64,000 bases of DNA from Weissella cibaria (GTDB taxonomy: Bacteria > Bacillota > Bacilli > Lactobacillales > Lactobacillaceae). The stretch lies in assembly GCF_004521965.1 (NCBI RefSeq), contig NZ_SDGK01000045.1:1-64000 (forward strand), in the 5' to 3' direction. The notes beneath the pieces are model-generated. The model did not search any database, had not been told where the DNA came from, and saw only the letters and a list, made by a program, of their open reading frames with translations. The translations under genes were made by a program, and so were the position numbers. Positions 16,077 through 24,956 of this stretch are shown piece by piece. Within the stretch, counting starts at the first letter, position 1. Every line of letters starts with the position of its first letter.

Positions 16077-16790
16077 TTAATCTAAGTTCCGCAAGGCGTC
16101 AACCAAAGCCGTCTTGCCTTCAGTCTGCGCATCAATTTCCTTAATGACACGTGCCGGCACGCCAGCCACAACCGTATGCGCTGGCACATCCTTGGTGACA
16201 ATCGCGCCGGCTGCAACAACGGCACCCTCGCCGACTTGCACCCCTTCAATCACCACTGCGTTCGCACCGATGAGGACATTATCACCAATCGTCACAGGGG
16301 TCGCTGAGGCTGGTTCAACCACCCCGGCCAAGACGGCCCCCGCGCCAATGTGACTATGCGCGCCAACAATCGCACGGCCACCTAGCACAGCGCCCATATC
16401 AATCATGGTCCCTGGACCAATTTCGGCACCGATATTAATGATGGCCCCCATCATTATGACCGCATTATCACCAATTTCTACCTGCTCACGAATAACCGCA
16501 CCTGGTTCGATTCGCGCCTTCACACCGTCATAGTTCAACAATGGTACCCCTGAATTGCGGGCCAATAACTCAACATGTTGTGCCGTAATTTTATCAGCAT
16601 TTGCGGTTAAAACCGGTGCAATCAGCACATAGTCACCAATCACTGTGCCCGTGCGTGTTTCAATAAATACTTGTACGTCCGTGGGCCAGGTGATATCAGC
16701 AAGTTCGCCGGCCAATGTCACCCGTGCTGGGGTTTGCTTTGGCGTATTTGCAATGAAATTAATAATCGTTTGTGCATCTAATTCTGCCAT
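16077..16790 (-). CDS. dapH: Tetrahydrodipicolinate N-acetyltransferase
   Basis: The 237-residue protein transfers acetyl from acetyl-CoA to tetrahydrodipicolinate. After an N-terminal alpha/beta part, residues from about 90 on form a left-handed beta-helix of hexapeptide repeats (for example [20 protein letters not shown] and [16 protein letters not shown]). The acetyl form, as opposed to succinyl DapD, fits the start [13 protein letters not shown] and the length seen in Firmicutes. It is followed at once by the deacetylase gene. Confidence 0.92.
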   Translation of the reverse strand: MAELDAQTIINFIANTPKQTPARVTLAGELADITWPTDVQVFIETRTGTVIGDYVLIAPVLTANADKITAQHVELLARNSGVPLLNYDGVKARIEPGAVIREQVEIGDNAVIMMGAIINIGAEIGPGTMIDMGAVLGGRAIVGAHSHIGAGAVLAGVVEPASATPVTIGDNVLIGANAVVIEGVQVGEGAVVAAGAIVTKDVPAHTVVAGVPARVIKEIDAQTEGKTALVDALRNLD

Positions 16791-16805
16791 TTTTTACTTT
16801 TCCTT

Positions 16806-18092
16806 CTATAAATAGTGTTGATCCAAGCGAACCAAATCTGCCAATGTTTCTCGTTCCACGACGACCTTAGCTTGACCGTTTTCAACAAATACCACGGCTG
16901 GTCGCCCATTTCGGTTGTAGTTTGACGCCATCGAGTAGCCATACGCTCCGGTTGCCAACACTGCTAGGACATCCCCTGGCTTTGTCTTTGGTAAAGCTTG
17001 CTCCCAAACCAACACATCCCCCGACTCACAATACTTACCTGCCACACGGACAACCTCATTAGACGGTTCATCTGGCTGAGTAGCTAAGACTGCTTCATAC
17101 TTTGCCTGGTACAACGCCGGACGAATATTATCCCCCATACCACCATCGACAGCGAGATACGAACGAATTCCTGGGACGTCCTTGCGCGATCCAATCGTGT
17201 AGAGACTATACCCCGCTGGTCCAACAATCGAACGCCCTGGTTCGATCCAAATGGCTGGCATCTGCATACCATACGCCGCCGTCTTTTCAGCAATCGTATC
17301 GATAATTGCTTCAACGAATGTTGCGGCTGGTAATGGTTCATCATCTGCGGTGTACCGAATGCCAAAACCACCGCCGGCATTAATCACTTGCGGCTCGAAA
17401 TCCCATTCATGCACCAAATCCACCAACTTTGCAGCGGCCATCTGGAAACCTGTCACATCAAAAATTTGAGAACCGATGTGTGCATGAACCCCTAAAACAT
17501 TTAAATTAGGATCTGCCAAGGCTTGTTGCAACGCGGCTTCGGCTTGACCACTATTAACATCAAACCCAAACTTACTATCTGTCTGACCGGTTGAGATGTA
17601 ATCATGGGTGTGCGCTTCAACCCCAGGGGTAATTCGTAGGAGAATATCTTGTGTTTGCTGACGTTCCGCTAATAACTCATGCAATACCTGTAATTCGTAG
17701 AAGTTATCAATAATAATCGTGCCTAAGCCATTCTCAATCGCCATCGTTAATTCTTCAACCGACTTGTTATTACCATTAAACGACACATTCGCCATCGGAA
17801 ATTTTGCCCGCAAAGCCGTATAAATTTCGCCACCGGATACGACATCAATGTGCATCCCCTCTTGAGCAGCAACTTCATACATCGCAATCGTTGCAAATGC
17901 CTTCGATGCATATGACACCGCATAATTCAAATGACGCGCTTCAAATACGCGCTTGAAATCGCGCATCTGTTGGCGCATGGCCCCCACATCATACGCGTAT
18001 AGTGGCGTGCCAAAGCGTTGTGCTAATTCATTGGCATCAACACCGCCAATACTCAAATGACCTGCTGCATTTGTTTGATAAGGTGTTTGCAT
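16806..18092 (-). CDS. lysA: Diaminopimelate decarboxylase
   Basis: The 428-residue PLP enzyme converts meso-DAP to L-lysine. It is a fold III decarboxylase with the PLP lysine in SYASKAFAT, the GGGFG phosphate-binding motif (INAGGGFGIRY) and the CESGD active-site motif of the C-terminal domain. The start at 18092 follows GGGGAAGAG and lies 13 bases after alr; the open frame continues upstream into alr but without a suitable start. Because lysine is at position 3 of the peptidoglycan stem peptide in Weissella, this step also supplies the wall. Confidence 0.95.
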   Translation of the reverse strand: MQTPYQTNAAGHLSIGGVDANELAQRFGTPLYAYDVGAMRQQMRDFKRVFEARHLNYAVSYASKAFATIAMYEVAAQEGMHIDVVSGGEIYTALRAKFPMANVSFNGNNKSVEELTMAIENGLGTIIIDNFYELQVLHELLAERQQTQDILLRITPGVEAHTHDYISTGQTDSKFGFDVNSGQAEAALQQALADPNLNVLGVHAHIGSQIFDVTGFQMAAAKLVDLVHEWDFEPQVINAGGGFGIRYTADDEPLPAATFVEAIIDTIAEKTAAYGMQMPAIWIEPGRSIVGPAGYSLYTIGSRKDVPGIRSYLAVDGGMGDNIRPALYQAKYEAVLATQPDEPSNEVVRVAGKYCESGDVLVWEQALPKTKPGDVLAVLATGAYGYSMASNYNRNGRPAVVFVENGQAKVVVERETLADLVRLDQHYL

Positions 18093-18105
18093 ATTCTCTT
18101 CCCCG

Positions 18106-19221
18106 TTAATCTGTAATTTGTCGATAAATGCGTTCTTGTAAATTCGTTGAAATTTCCCATGGTGCCAGGTCGGTATATTGACCGACATCCTCCAAGGTAT
18201 TCTCTTGTTCACCTTGCCGACCAATAATCGTGACGGTAGTGCCAATTGGTAATTCATATGGTAATGAAATCATCATTTGATCCATTGCCAGCTTACCCAC
18301 AATCGGGCGTTTCACCCCGTCAACGATTACCTCAAAGCCCTGCAATTTACGTGGCAGACCATCGCCATATCCCAATGGCACGGTGCCAATCCACTCACCT
18401 TCATGGGCGTAATAAGTATGGCCATAGCTAACACCTTCACCTTCATGGCATTTTTTAACAAACACCAATTCCGTTTCCAATGTGAGGACCGGCTCTAAGT
18501 AATCATCTGATCGCAATTCACCGCGTGACGGTTCAACACCGTAAACCACAGTGCCTGCTCGAATCACATCCGTCGGCATTTCATCCGCGTGATACATCGC
18601 GGCCCCTGAATTTGCTAAGTGCACTAAGGGCGGCATTTCAACACCATCCGTTAGCACATGCCACCGCTTTAATTGTTGGTGAAAATAATCAACTTCCGGC
18701 GCATCGGCTTCGGCAAAGTGGGTCATGATACTGGCATATGCGAAGGCCTCACTATGTTTATGCATAAAAGCAATCGCAGCTTTTAATTCAGTGCGCTCAC
18801 GAAATCCAATGCGTCCCATACCGGTATCAACAGCTAGGTTAACTTGCAAACGCTGTCCGTTAACCGGCAGATATTGTAATGCCGCTTCCAACCACGCCAC
18901 CGATCCGACCGTTGCAATCAAGTTATTTTCCGCGATTAACCGCGCATATTGCGGTAACGTAATTCCTAAAATTAACGTTGGTTCCGTTAACCCTGCTTGA
19001 CGTAACGCCAAACCTTCATCTAACAAAGCCACCGCTAAGCCATCAATGCCCCCCGCAACAGCCGCTTGACTCATCGGAATCAAACCGAAACCATAGGCAT
19101 TGGCCTTAACTGCTAAGAACATAAACGAGGCTTGGGATGCCTGACGCACTTCTTGAATATTGTGTGTCACCGCTGCTTGTGAAATGTTTAACCGGGTTGG
19201 TCGGGTAACTGCTACTACCAT
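18106..19221 (-). CDS. alr: Alanine racemase
   Basis: The 371-residue PLP enzyme interconverts L- and D-alanine for peptidoglycan and teichoic acid. The PLP lysine is in LAVKANAYGFG and the second catalytic Tyr region in GVSYGHTY. The start at 19221 follows GTGAGGA and gives the expected N terminus VTRPTRLNIS; longer in-frame starts have no site. It is the first gene after the lysine riboswitch, which puts D-Ala supply under lysine control, an uncommon arrangement. No acpS gene, its frequent neighbour, is present. Confidence 0.94.
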   Translation of the reverse strand: MVVAVTRPTRLNISQAAVTHNIQEVRQASQASFMFLAVKANAYGFGLIPMSQAAVAGGIDGLAVALLDEGLALRQAGLTEPTLILGITLPQYARLIAENNLIATVGSVAWLEAALQYLPVNGQRLQVNLAVDTGMGRIGFRERTELKAAIAFMHKHSEAFAYASIMTHFAEADAPEVDYFHQQLKRWHVLTDGVEMPPLVHLANSGAAMYHADEMPTDVIRAGTVVYGVEPSRGELRSDDYLEPVLTLETELVFVKKCHEGEGVSYGHTYYAHEGEWIGTVPLGYGDGLPRKLQGFEVIVDGVKRPIVGKLAMDQMMISLPYELPIGTTVTIIGRQGEQENTLEDVGQYTDLAPWEISTNLQERIYRQITD

Positions 19222-19273
19222 AACTTGTGTCCTCACTTTCATTAGTGTCACGCTAATTGTGAGGCTTTTCCGC

Positions 19274-19508
19274 AAAAAAGACGCTCAATTAACGGCACCA
19301 TCGCACCATCAATTGAGCGTCTCACTAAAAAACATTCATTGACTGTGACGATAGCTCCCCGCTGCTTCCACAGCGACAGTCCATTGGCTCTTAACCAAAG
19401 GCCCAACGATTCAGTTGCGCTGAATCGTTTCGGCAATGTCCCCTTTCGCTTTGCATCTTCGCCTGTGCCGGCTCAACAAAGTTACTCATGTCTATTGCAA
19501 CCTCTATC
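19274..19508 (-). promoter_or_regulatory. Lysine riboswitch (L-box) with terminator
   Basis: The minus-strand leader of alr shows the conserved L-box core in order: GAGGTTGCAAT and ACATGAGTAAC at the 5' end, AGGGGACATTGCCGAAAC, GGGCCTTTGG, and GGACTGTCGCTGTGG followed by GCAGCGGGGAGC. The expression platform is a terminator whose arms GACGCTCAATT and AATTGAGCGTC (19311-19321 and 19280-19290) are followed by six T. Bound lysine should favour the terminator and switch off alr-lysA-dapHLAB-patA-asd. Confidence 0.92.
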
Positions 19509-19526
19509 AATCATTAACGTAACATT

Positions 19527-19555
19527 AGAATACCCTTAAAAATTATAACTGTCAA
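19527..19555 (-). promoter_or_regulatory. SigmaA promoter of the lysine operon
   Basis: On the minus strand TTGACA (19555-19550), a 17-base spacer and TATTCT (19532-19527) form a good promoter. Transcription should start about 10 bases before the riboswitch. Confidence 0.85.
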
Positions 19556-19558
19556 CAC

Positions 19559-19587
19559 TTGACATCTGCCATTTTTTAATTTTGAAT
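19559..19587 (+). promoter_or_regulatory. SigmaA promoter of lysC
   Basis: TTGACA (19559-19564) is followed after 17 bases by TTGAAT (19582-19587). The -35 lies three bases from the -35 of the divergent lysine operon promoter, so that the two form the palindrome TGTCAAcacTTGACA. Confidence 0.6.
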
Positions 19588-19627
19588 TATCATCAACAAA
19601 TGAATGAATACACAAGAGGAAATTAGT

Positions 19628-20983
19628 ATGCATGTAATCAAGTTTGGTGGTTCTTCCTTAGCTGAGGGATCACAATTAGAAAAAGTTATTGCCATTATCA
19701 GCGCAGATACCGCCCGTCAAGTTGTAGTCGTGTCTGCGCCAGGCAAGCGTTTCAAGGACGACATCAAGGTTACCGACCTACTTGCCAGCTATGCAGAACA
19801 AGCCATTGCTGGCGACTCTACCGTCGCCATTCAGGCCGAAATTATTAACCGATACCGTCAAATTGTCACGTATTTCAACCTTGACGAAACGGAGATTATT
19901 GGGACCTTATCTGAACAACTGGCAAGGCTAAGTCGGGTCCACTATCCCTCGTTTGACTACTTATACGCCGCCTTCATGGGCCATGGTGAATTACTAAACG
20001 CCCAACTGATTGCCTATGTCATGCGTGGTCTTGGTCATAACGCCCGGTTTGTGTCGCCAGCCGATTTGGGGATGATTGTCACCGGGACACCCCGCGCAGC
20101 ACGTCTTCGCGAAGATAGCTATATCCGCCTAGCAAACTTCCAAATTGCAGCTGATGAGATTATTATCGTGCCCGGTTTTCTTGCCTATACCAATGAGGGG
20201 TTAATGGCTACCTTTTCACGTGGTGGATCAGATATTACCGGCGCTATTTTGGCGCGCGGATTGCGCGCAGATTTATATGAAAATTTCACTGATGTCTCAG
20301 CAATTTATGCTGTCGATCCACACATCATTGATCATCCTGCCGCCATCACCACGATGTCCTACCGTGAAATGCGAGAATTAGCTTATGCTGGCTTTGCGGT
20401 GTTCCACGATGAAGCGATCATTCCAGTAATTGAAGCTAATATTCCAATTAACGTCAAAAACACAAATAATCCCACGGCGCCTGGCACGATGATTGTACCC
20501 GTCAAACAAGTTACTAACCCACGTCCCGTGACTGGCATTGCGAGTGATATCCGTTTTGCAGCCCTATACCTACACCGCTATTTGCTCAATAAAGAAGTCG
20601 GCTTTACCTTGCGAATTCTAGAAATTTTAGCCAAGCATGGGGTTAGTTATGAACACATGCCATCTGGTATCGATGACATGACCATCATTTTCGATAAGAC
20701 GCAAATTACTGAAGCAATGCGTGATGCGATTTGCGATGAAATTCAGGCTACTTTAGAACCAGACCATTTGGAATGGATTGATGATTTTGCCATTATTATG
20801 GTGGTTGGCGAAGGAATGAATAATCGTATCGGCGCCTTTTCAGAAATCGCCACCCCATTATCCAACGCTGGGATTACGTTACCTATGATCAACCAAGGCG
20901 CTTCCCAAATTTCTCTAATGCTTGGCGTACGCGCTGAACAAGTGAAAGATGCCGTCCGGGTGATTTATGACGCGGTCTTTTAA
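19628..20983 (+). CDS. lysC: Aspartate kinase
   Basis: The 451-residue enzyme phosphorylates aspartate, the entry step to lysine, threonine and methionine. It starts with the kinase motif VIKFGGSSLAEG, has TFSRGGSDITGA and VSAIYAVDP in the catalytic domain, and ends in two ACT domains (about 310-451) that bind effector amino acids. The layout matches the monofunctional class related to Bacillus ThrD/YclM. AGAGGA places the start at 19628 rather than the ATG at 19604. It is transcribed away from the lysine operon and has no riboswitch of its own, so control probably works through the ACT domains. Confidence 0.94.
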   Translation: MHVIKFGGSSLAEGSQLEKVIAIISADTARQVVVVSAPGKRFKDDIKVTDLLASYAEQAIAGDSTVAIQAEIINRYRQIVTYFNLDETEIIGTLSEQLARLSRVHYPSFDYLYAAFMGHGELLNAQLIAYVMRGLGHNARFVSPADLGMIVTGTPRAARLREDSYIRLANFQIAADEIIIVPGFLAYTNEGLMATFSRGGSDITGAILARGLRADLYENFTDVSAIYAVDPHIIDHPAAITTMSYREMRELAYAGFAVFHDEAIIPVIEANIPINVKNTNNPTAPGTMIVPVKQVTNPRPVTGIASDIRFAALYLHRYLLNKEVGFTLRILEILAKHGVSYEHMPSGIDDMTIIFDKTQITEAMRDAICDEIQATLEPDHLEWIDDFAIIMVVGEGMNNRIGAFSEIATPLSNAGITLPMINQGASQISLMLGVRAEQVKDAVRVIYDAVF

Positions 20984-21000
20984 CGTCCTTATTGGCTACC

Positions 21001-21036
21001 AAAAAAGACACCTGCAACCATTGCAGGTGTCTTTTT
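21001..21036. terminator. Bidirectional terminator between lysC and the convergent gene
   Basis: GACACCTGCA and TGCAGGTGTC form a perfect stem flanked by A6 on the left and T5 on the right, so it can end both lysC and the minus-strand gene that converges on it. Confidence 0.9.
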
Positions 21037-21038
21037 CA

Positions 21039-22049
21039 TTAAAATTGATTTTTGGCATAGTTGCGTAGACCTGATTCCAGACCCGCCGTCCGCGCAGCTG
21101 GCTTCACATCCAGTGCTTCGTGAATTTCGCCGCCTTGACCAGCGTAATTAGCCGATTCGGTGTTGGCAATCTGTTGCAATTGAGTCAAAGTGTACGCAGC
21201 AGGGTCTTGTACAAATCGCAATGAACCATCAGCCATTTCGATTTGTTGCTCTTCCAAAGCATCCCAAAGCGACACAATGTGATTATCCCGATCAAAAATT
21301 AGCTCAACGTGATAATCCGGTGTCACGACCTTAACATTACTTTGGTCCGCTACACCCCGATTATGCAAAGTCACACCTGGGTGCAAAACCTCTTTGCTGG
21401 TAAACAACAAGACCTTAGCCTCATACTGGGCACGCGTCCAACTCATGTGGCGCACAAAATCAGACACCGGCTTACCTAGATAATAGCGTAGCTGGTTGTC
21501 AAACGTTGCTGTTAATTGCCTACTCGTGGCATATCGCGACCGAATACCGTTCCACGCCCGATACTTCAGACGCATCAAAAATGCAACTCGGTTAACGAAA
21601 TCCCAATAGTCTTGCAAATCCGTTTCATTCACTAACTGTAGGTAATACAAGTTCGGCGTCATATCACGCTTGGACCAATCGCCCAAATGAGTCATTTGGA
21701 CAAAATTCGTGTCATCACGTTGCAATCCCAACACTTGATAAAGCATTCCCAACCGATCCGTTGCCGTTGCACTACCCCGGTGGAAACCTGAAATTAACAT
21801 TTTAGTAAATAATGATGACCCAATCCGGTGCGCCTCATACCACTTTTGCGTTAAGACACCCGTCATCGTATCATCCGTTAGTTCGGGTGCAGTTGCCACA
21901 GCCTCAACATAAGCCGCCACCGCCTTTGGTAACCACCCGTCTGCCGTAAGTACTTCAGCCTGGCCCAAAAGTGCCGCTGACATCGCAGCCCGGTGGACAT
22001 CAACGCCCTTAGGGTTTTCTATCAGTTCGCGTGTTCGCTTAAAAAGCAT
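21039..22049 (-). CDS. Unknown 336-residue cytoplasmic protein
   Basis: I do not recognise this protein. It has no signal peptide or membrane segment. The N-terminal 150 residues are helical and Ala/Leu-rich; the rest is Tyr- and Trp-containing with patches such as WTRAQYEAKVLLFTS. The tail is Ala/Gly-rich (VKPAARTAGLESGLRNYAK). The ATG at 22049 is preferred because GGAGG lies seven bases upstream; the open frame reaches into the end of the LacI gene without a better start. It is 34 bases after the regulator gene on the same strand, so the regulator may control it or be co-transcribed. Confidence 0.75.
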   Translation of the reverse strand: MLFKRTRELIENPKGVDVHRAAMSAALLGQAEVLTADGWLPKAVAAYVEAVATAPELTDDTMTGVLTQKWYEAHRIGSSLFTKMLISGFHRGSATATDRLGMLYQVLGLQRDDTNFVQMTHLGDWSKRDMTPNLYYLQLVNETDLQDYWDFVNRVAFLMRLKYRAWNGIRSRYATSRQLTATFDNQLRYYLGKPVSDFVRHMSWTRAQYEAKVLLFTSKEVLHPGVTLHNRGVADQSNVKVVTPDYHVELIFDRDNHIVSLWDALEEQQIEMADGSLRFVQDPAAYTLTQLQQIANTESANYAGQGGEIHEALDVKPAARTAGLESGLRNYAKNQF

Positions 22050-22083
22050 ATGCACACCTCCTCTTCCCACCAGCTTACCATAA

Positions 22084-23076
22084 TTAAGCAAATGGCGCAG
22101 TTGATTCACGGACAATTAGGTTCGCATCAAACGCCGCCACCTGTCGTTCACCAGCAGGTTGGGCAATACGGTGCAACACCAAATCTAATGCTGACTTTGC
22201 AATATCCCAAACCGGTTGTTCAATTGTCGTTAGCGCTGGACGGAAAAATTCCGCATAGTCTGTATCATCATAACCAATGACTGATATTTCTGTGGGTACC
22301 TTAATGCCAATCGCATTCAGCCCGGAAATCAAGCCAATTGCCAATTCATCATTAAGGGCAAAGGCAGCGGTTGCATGTGTCACCGAAACAGCCATTGCCG
22401 CAGCCCTACCAGCGTGCTTCGTCAAATTTCGAGTGGCCACTTCACTCACCTTGACTCCCGCTTCGGCCATCGCTTCCTTGAAGCTTGCCGTCCGATACAA
22501 CAAATTATCGGTATACACTTGGTTACCTAACAACACCACGTGTTTGTGTCCCAATGCAATTAAGTGCTCAGCTGCTTTACGGCCACCCTGCGTATCTGAT
22601 GAATAAACCGCGTCGGCATCCGCCAGCTCATCATGATTTTCCAAGACAACCATCGCGATGCCGCGACGCTTCAAACTTCGAGCAACGGCGGGTGGATTTG
22701 ACAGCTGGCTCGCCACCACAATGCCTTGAACCCCGGCAGCAACTAACGTCTCAACCGTTTGATCAGCAGTTGCCGTTTCTGCAGTCATAATCGATAGTGA
22801 CACATTATCCGGTAAACCTTCCTGCATACGTTGCACAATATCCCCAAAGTAAGGATTCCGCAAGCTTGGTACCAACACACCAATCATCGTTGTCGTCCCA
22901 CGCTTTAAACTACGGGCACTGGCATTTGGCACATAGCCGACTTCATCACGTGCCGCAAAGACCCTCTGCTTGGTGGCATCCGAAAAACGCTCCCCTTTAC
23001 CGTTTAACACTTGTGACACAGTTGCAATTGAAACGCCTGCCAAATTTGCAACGTCTCGAATTGAGGCCTTCCCCAT
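22084..23076 (-). CDS. LacI-family transcriptional regulator
   Basis: The 330-residue protein has an N-terminal LacI helix-turn-helix (IRDVANLAGVSIATVSQVLN), the hinge region YVPNASARSLKRG and a periplasmic-binding-protein-like effector domain to the end. It is not CcpA by sequence as far as I can judge. The effector is unknown. It lies between thrB and an unknown gene, with no sugar gene nearby, which is unusual for this family. AAGGAG before the ATG supports the start. Confidence 0.9.
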   Translation of the reverse strand: MGKASIRDVANLAGVSIATVSQVLNGKGERFSDATKQRVFAARDEVGYVPNASARSLKRGTTTMIGVLVPSLRNPYFGDIVQRMQEGLPDNVSLSIMTAETATADQTVETLVAAGVQGIVVASQLSNPPAVARSLKRRGIAMVVLENHDELADADAVYSSDTQGGRKAAEHLIALGHKHVVLLGNQVYTDNLLYRTASFKEAMAEAGVKVSEVATRNLTKHAGRAAAMAVSVTHATAAFALNDELAIGLISGLNAIGIKVPTEISVIGYDDTDYAEFFRPALTTIEQPVWDIAKSALDLVLHRIAQPAGERQVAAFDANLIVRESTAPFA

Positions 23077-23090
23077 TATCCGTCTCCTTC

Positions 23091-23945
23091 TTAATTCACA
23101 CTCATCCCCGTGTTTGCAATATCAACCACTTCAAACTTACCTGGCAACGCCAAGTAAGCCAACACATCCACTAAATCGTTGACTTTTTCTGGCTCTACCA
23201 ACGTTACAATCGCTGGCCCAGCACCGGCTAATACCGTCCCATAAATCTCCAGCGCGTGTGAGGCTTGTCGAATCTTGGCTAATTCGGGTACCTTAGCGTG
23301 ACGGGCAGTATCCAATCCAGCTGTCTCCAATAATTGCCCAGCAAGAACCACTTGCTGATTCTGCCACGCAGCTAGCAACATGTTTCCCGCTGCTGCTGTC
23401 GCCATAGCCACTTCTTGCGAAAACTGATTCGACCGATATGTTGTCACCTCACGACGGTACTCAGGCAAGTAAATAACCGCTTGATAAGCTGGTGCGACAA
23501 CACCACTCGCAAAAACATTCCCCGCCTCTAGATAACTCACCGTCACGCCTCCCAGTAGTGCGGCCGTCACGTTGGCTGGTTGACCTTCAGTCCGTGCTGC
23601 CAACGTTAATTTCGTATAGTCGTCTAAATCCAATTCACCCAATTGGTTAGCTAACTCAATCGCAGCCAACAATGCAGCCGTTGAAGATCCCAATCCTTGA
23701 CGAAGCGGAATATCCGACGTTACGCGGATTCGGTGTGGCGTTATATTAGGATATAAGTTTTGGGCAACAGCGACGATATAATTTGTGGCATCGGTCGGGA
23801 TTGTCTCACCTAAATTGTGTTCTACCAACCAGACATCATTGGCAGAAATAACTTCAAGCGTTAAATAGCGATCGAGCGCAATACCAATTGACGCGACGCC
23901 GGGACCAAAATCTCCTAATGTTGCGGGTACTTTTATTGTTATCAT
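23091..23945 (-). CDS. thrB: Homoserine kinase
   Basis: The 284-residue GHMP kinase phosphorylates homoserine on the way to threonine. The ATP-binding motif is LRQGLGSSTAALLAA and the C-terminal motif is LAGAGPAIV. The protein starts MITIKVPATLGDFGPGVASIG, typical for ThrB. The start at 23945 follows AGAAAGAGA. Homoserine dehydrogenase and threonine synthase are not in the window. A -10 on the minus strand (TAAAAT with TG before it, 23981-23988) gives a short leader. Confidence 0.9.
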   Translation of the reverse strand: MITIKVPATLGDFGPGVASIGIALDRYLTLEVISANDVWLVEHNLGETIPTDATNYIVAVAQNLYPNITPHRIRVTSDIPLRQGLGSSTAALLAAIELANQLGELDLDDYTKLTLAARTEGQPANVTAALLGGVTVSYLEAGNVFASGVVAPAYQAVIYLPEYRREVTTYRSNQFSQEVAMATAAAGNMLLAAWQNQQVVLAGQLLETAGLDTARHAKVPELAKIRQASHALEIYGTVLAGAGPAIVTLVEPEKVNDLVDVLAYLALPGKFEVVDIANTGMSVN

Positions 23946-23980
23946 GCGGGTCTCTTTCTTCGTAAAATTACTTTGTAAAC

Positions 23981-24204
23981 ATTTTACCAATTTTTACTAA
24001 AAATGACAGCCCCTCACCTACAGTTTGTTCTTAATTTATTAAGAAAACCGTGCAAGACTTCCCATTACACTGCCTATTATTGGACATGAAACTAACAATT
24101 AAATCGTTTACATCAAAATATTTTCGTCATTTAACATTTTACTTATAATATCACCCCACTTTTCCTGTCACCAGTCCATAAATTGCGCTATAATAAATTC
24201 TGTA
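23981..24204. promoter_or_regulatory. Divergent promoter region of thrB and folT
   Basis: The minus strand carries an extended -10 TGGTAAAAT for thrB (23981-23989). The plus strand carries TATAAT (24189-24194) with CTGTCA 18 bases upstream for the folT leader. Between them lies a perfect palindrome TTCTTAATTTATTAAGAA (24028-24045) with eight-base arms and a two-base centre. No gene is seen here. Confidence 0.6.
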
Positions 24205-24345
24205 ACAGATGCAGGGTAGACTGTGGTGCGTTAAGTGCCGTGGAAACGGAATGTGGGCCACGGACGAAGAACAACGTGTTCGCGATACCATTGTCACATT
24301 CACTGTAAGAAGTGAAACCCTCCAAATACTAAAGGAGGTGTTTTC
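24205..24345 (+). promoter_or_regulatory. Tetrahydrofolate riboswitch upstream of folT
   Basis: The leader has the THF aptamer core: GCAGGGTAGA at the 5' end, GGTGCGTTAAGTGCC, and a GGAATGT then GGCCACGGACGAA segment, with a closing 3' strand. Downstream, ACCCTCC (24317-24323) is complementary to the ribosome binding site GGAGGT (24334-24339), and no T run follows. This points to control of translation: folate binding should favour sequestering of the ribosome binding site. Confidence 0.85.
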
Positions 24346-24348
24346 GAT

Positions 24349-24897
24349 ATGAAGACATTAAGTTACGCATTACCTCGTCTACGCACGACGCAGCTAGCCT
24401 TATTGGGCATTCTAATGGCCCTCGAAATTATTATCGGTCGCTTTACATTTGGCCCAGCTTCTGTAAAGGTGGGCTTCACATTTATTGTCGTTGGTTTGAT
24501 CGCAAAGTGGTATGGGCCTTATTGGGGCATGATTGTTGCCTTTTTTAACGACTTTCTATCAACGATGATTAGCGGTTATAGCTATTTTTGGGGATTCGCC
24601 GTTTCAGCATTAGTAGGCGCCGCCATTTATGGTTTCGCTTTTTATGGTCGCGAACACATTAGTTGGTTGCGGGTCATTGTCACAGTTATCTTGGTCCTAT
24701 TCTTGGTTAACGTCGTTTTGAATACCCTATGGATTGTGATTATGGGAGGGATGACGGATCCAAAGGCGATTACATCATTGCTTTGGGTTCGTGGGATTAA
24801 GCAAATTATTTTCTTGCCAATTCAAGCAATTATCTTGTATTTTTTCTTGAATCACCCCACGCTTGAACAGATGCGCGAACGCCTATTATTTAAGTAA
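24349..24897 (+). CDS. folT: Folate ECF transporter substrate-binding subunit FolT
   Basis: This 182-residue integral membrane protein has about six hydrophobic segments and the N-terminal ECF S-component features (LALLGILMALEIIIGRFTFG). FolT binds folate outside and works with the shared EcfA/EcfA'/EcfT energising module, which is encoded elsewhere. The THF riboswitch upstream is strong support for folate as substrate. AAAGGAGG precedes the ATG. Confidence 0.92.
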   Translation: MKTLSYALPRLRTTQLALLGILMALEIIIGRFTFGPASVKVGFTFIVVGLIAKWYGPYWGMIVAFFNDFLSTMISGYSYFWGFAVSALVGAAIYGFAFYGREHISWLRVIVTVILVLFLVNVVLNTLWIVIMGGMTDPKAITSLLWVRGIKQIIFLPIQAIILYFFLNHPTLEQMRERLLFK

Positions 24898-24907
24898 CAA
24901 CTGAGTA

Positions 24908-24940
24908 AAAACCCCAGCTTTGCACTAAAGCTGGGGTTTA
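24908..24940. terminator. Bidirectional terminator after folT
   Basis: AAACCCCAGCTT and AAGCTGGGGTTT form a perfect stem with a short loop, T-rich on both strands. It serves folT and probably the convergent minus-strand gene. Confidence 0.88.
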
Positions 24941-24956
24941 TTAGTTGTGTTAGGTT

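Noticed and set aside
23945-24204. T-box for threonine before thrB
   Set aside because: No T-box sequence (GGTGGNACC type) or terminator is seen in the minus-strand leader.
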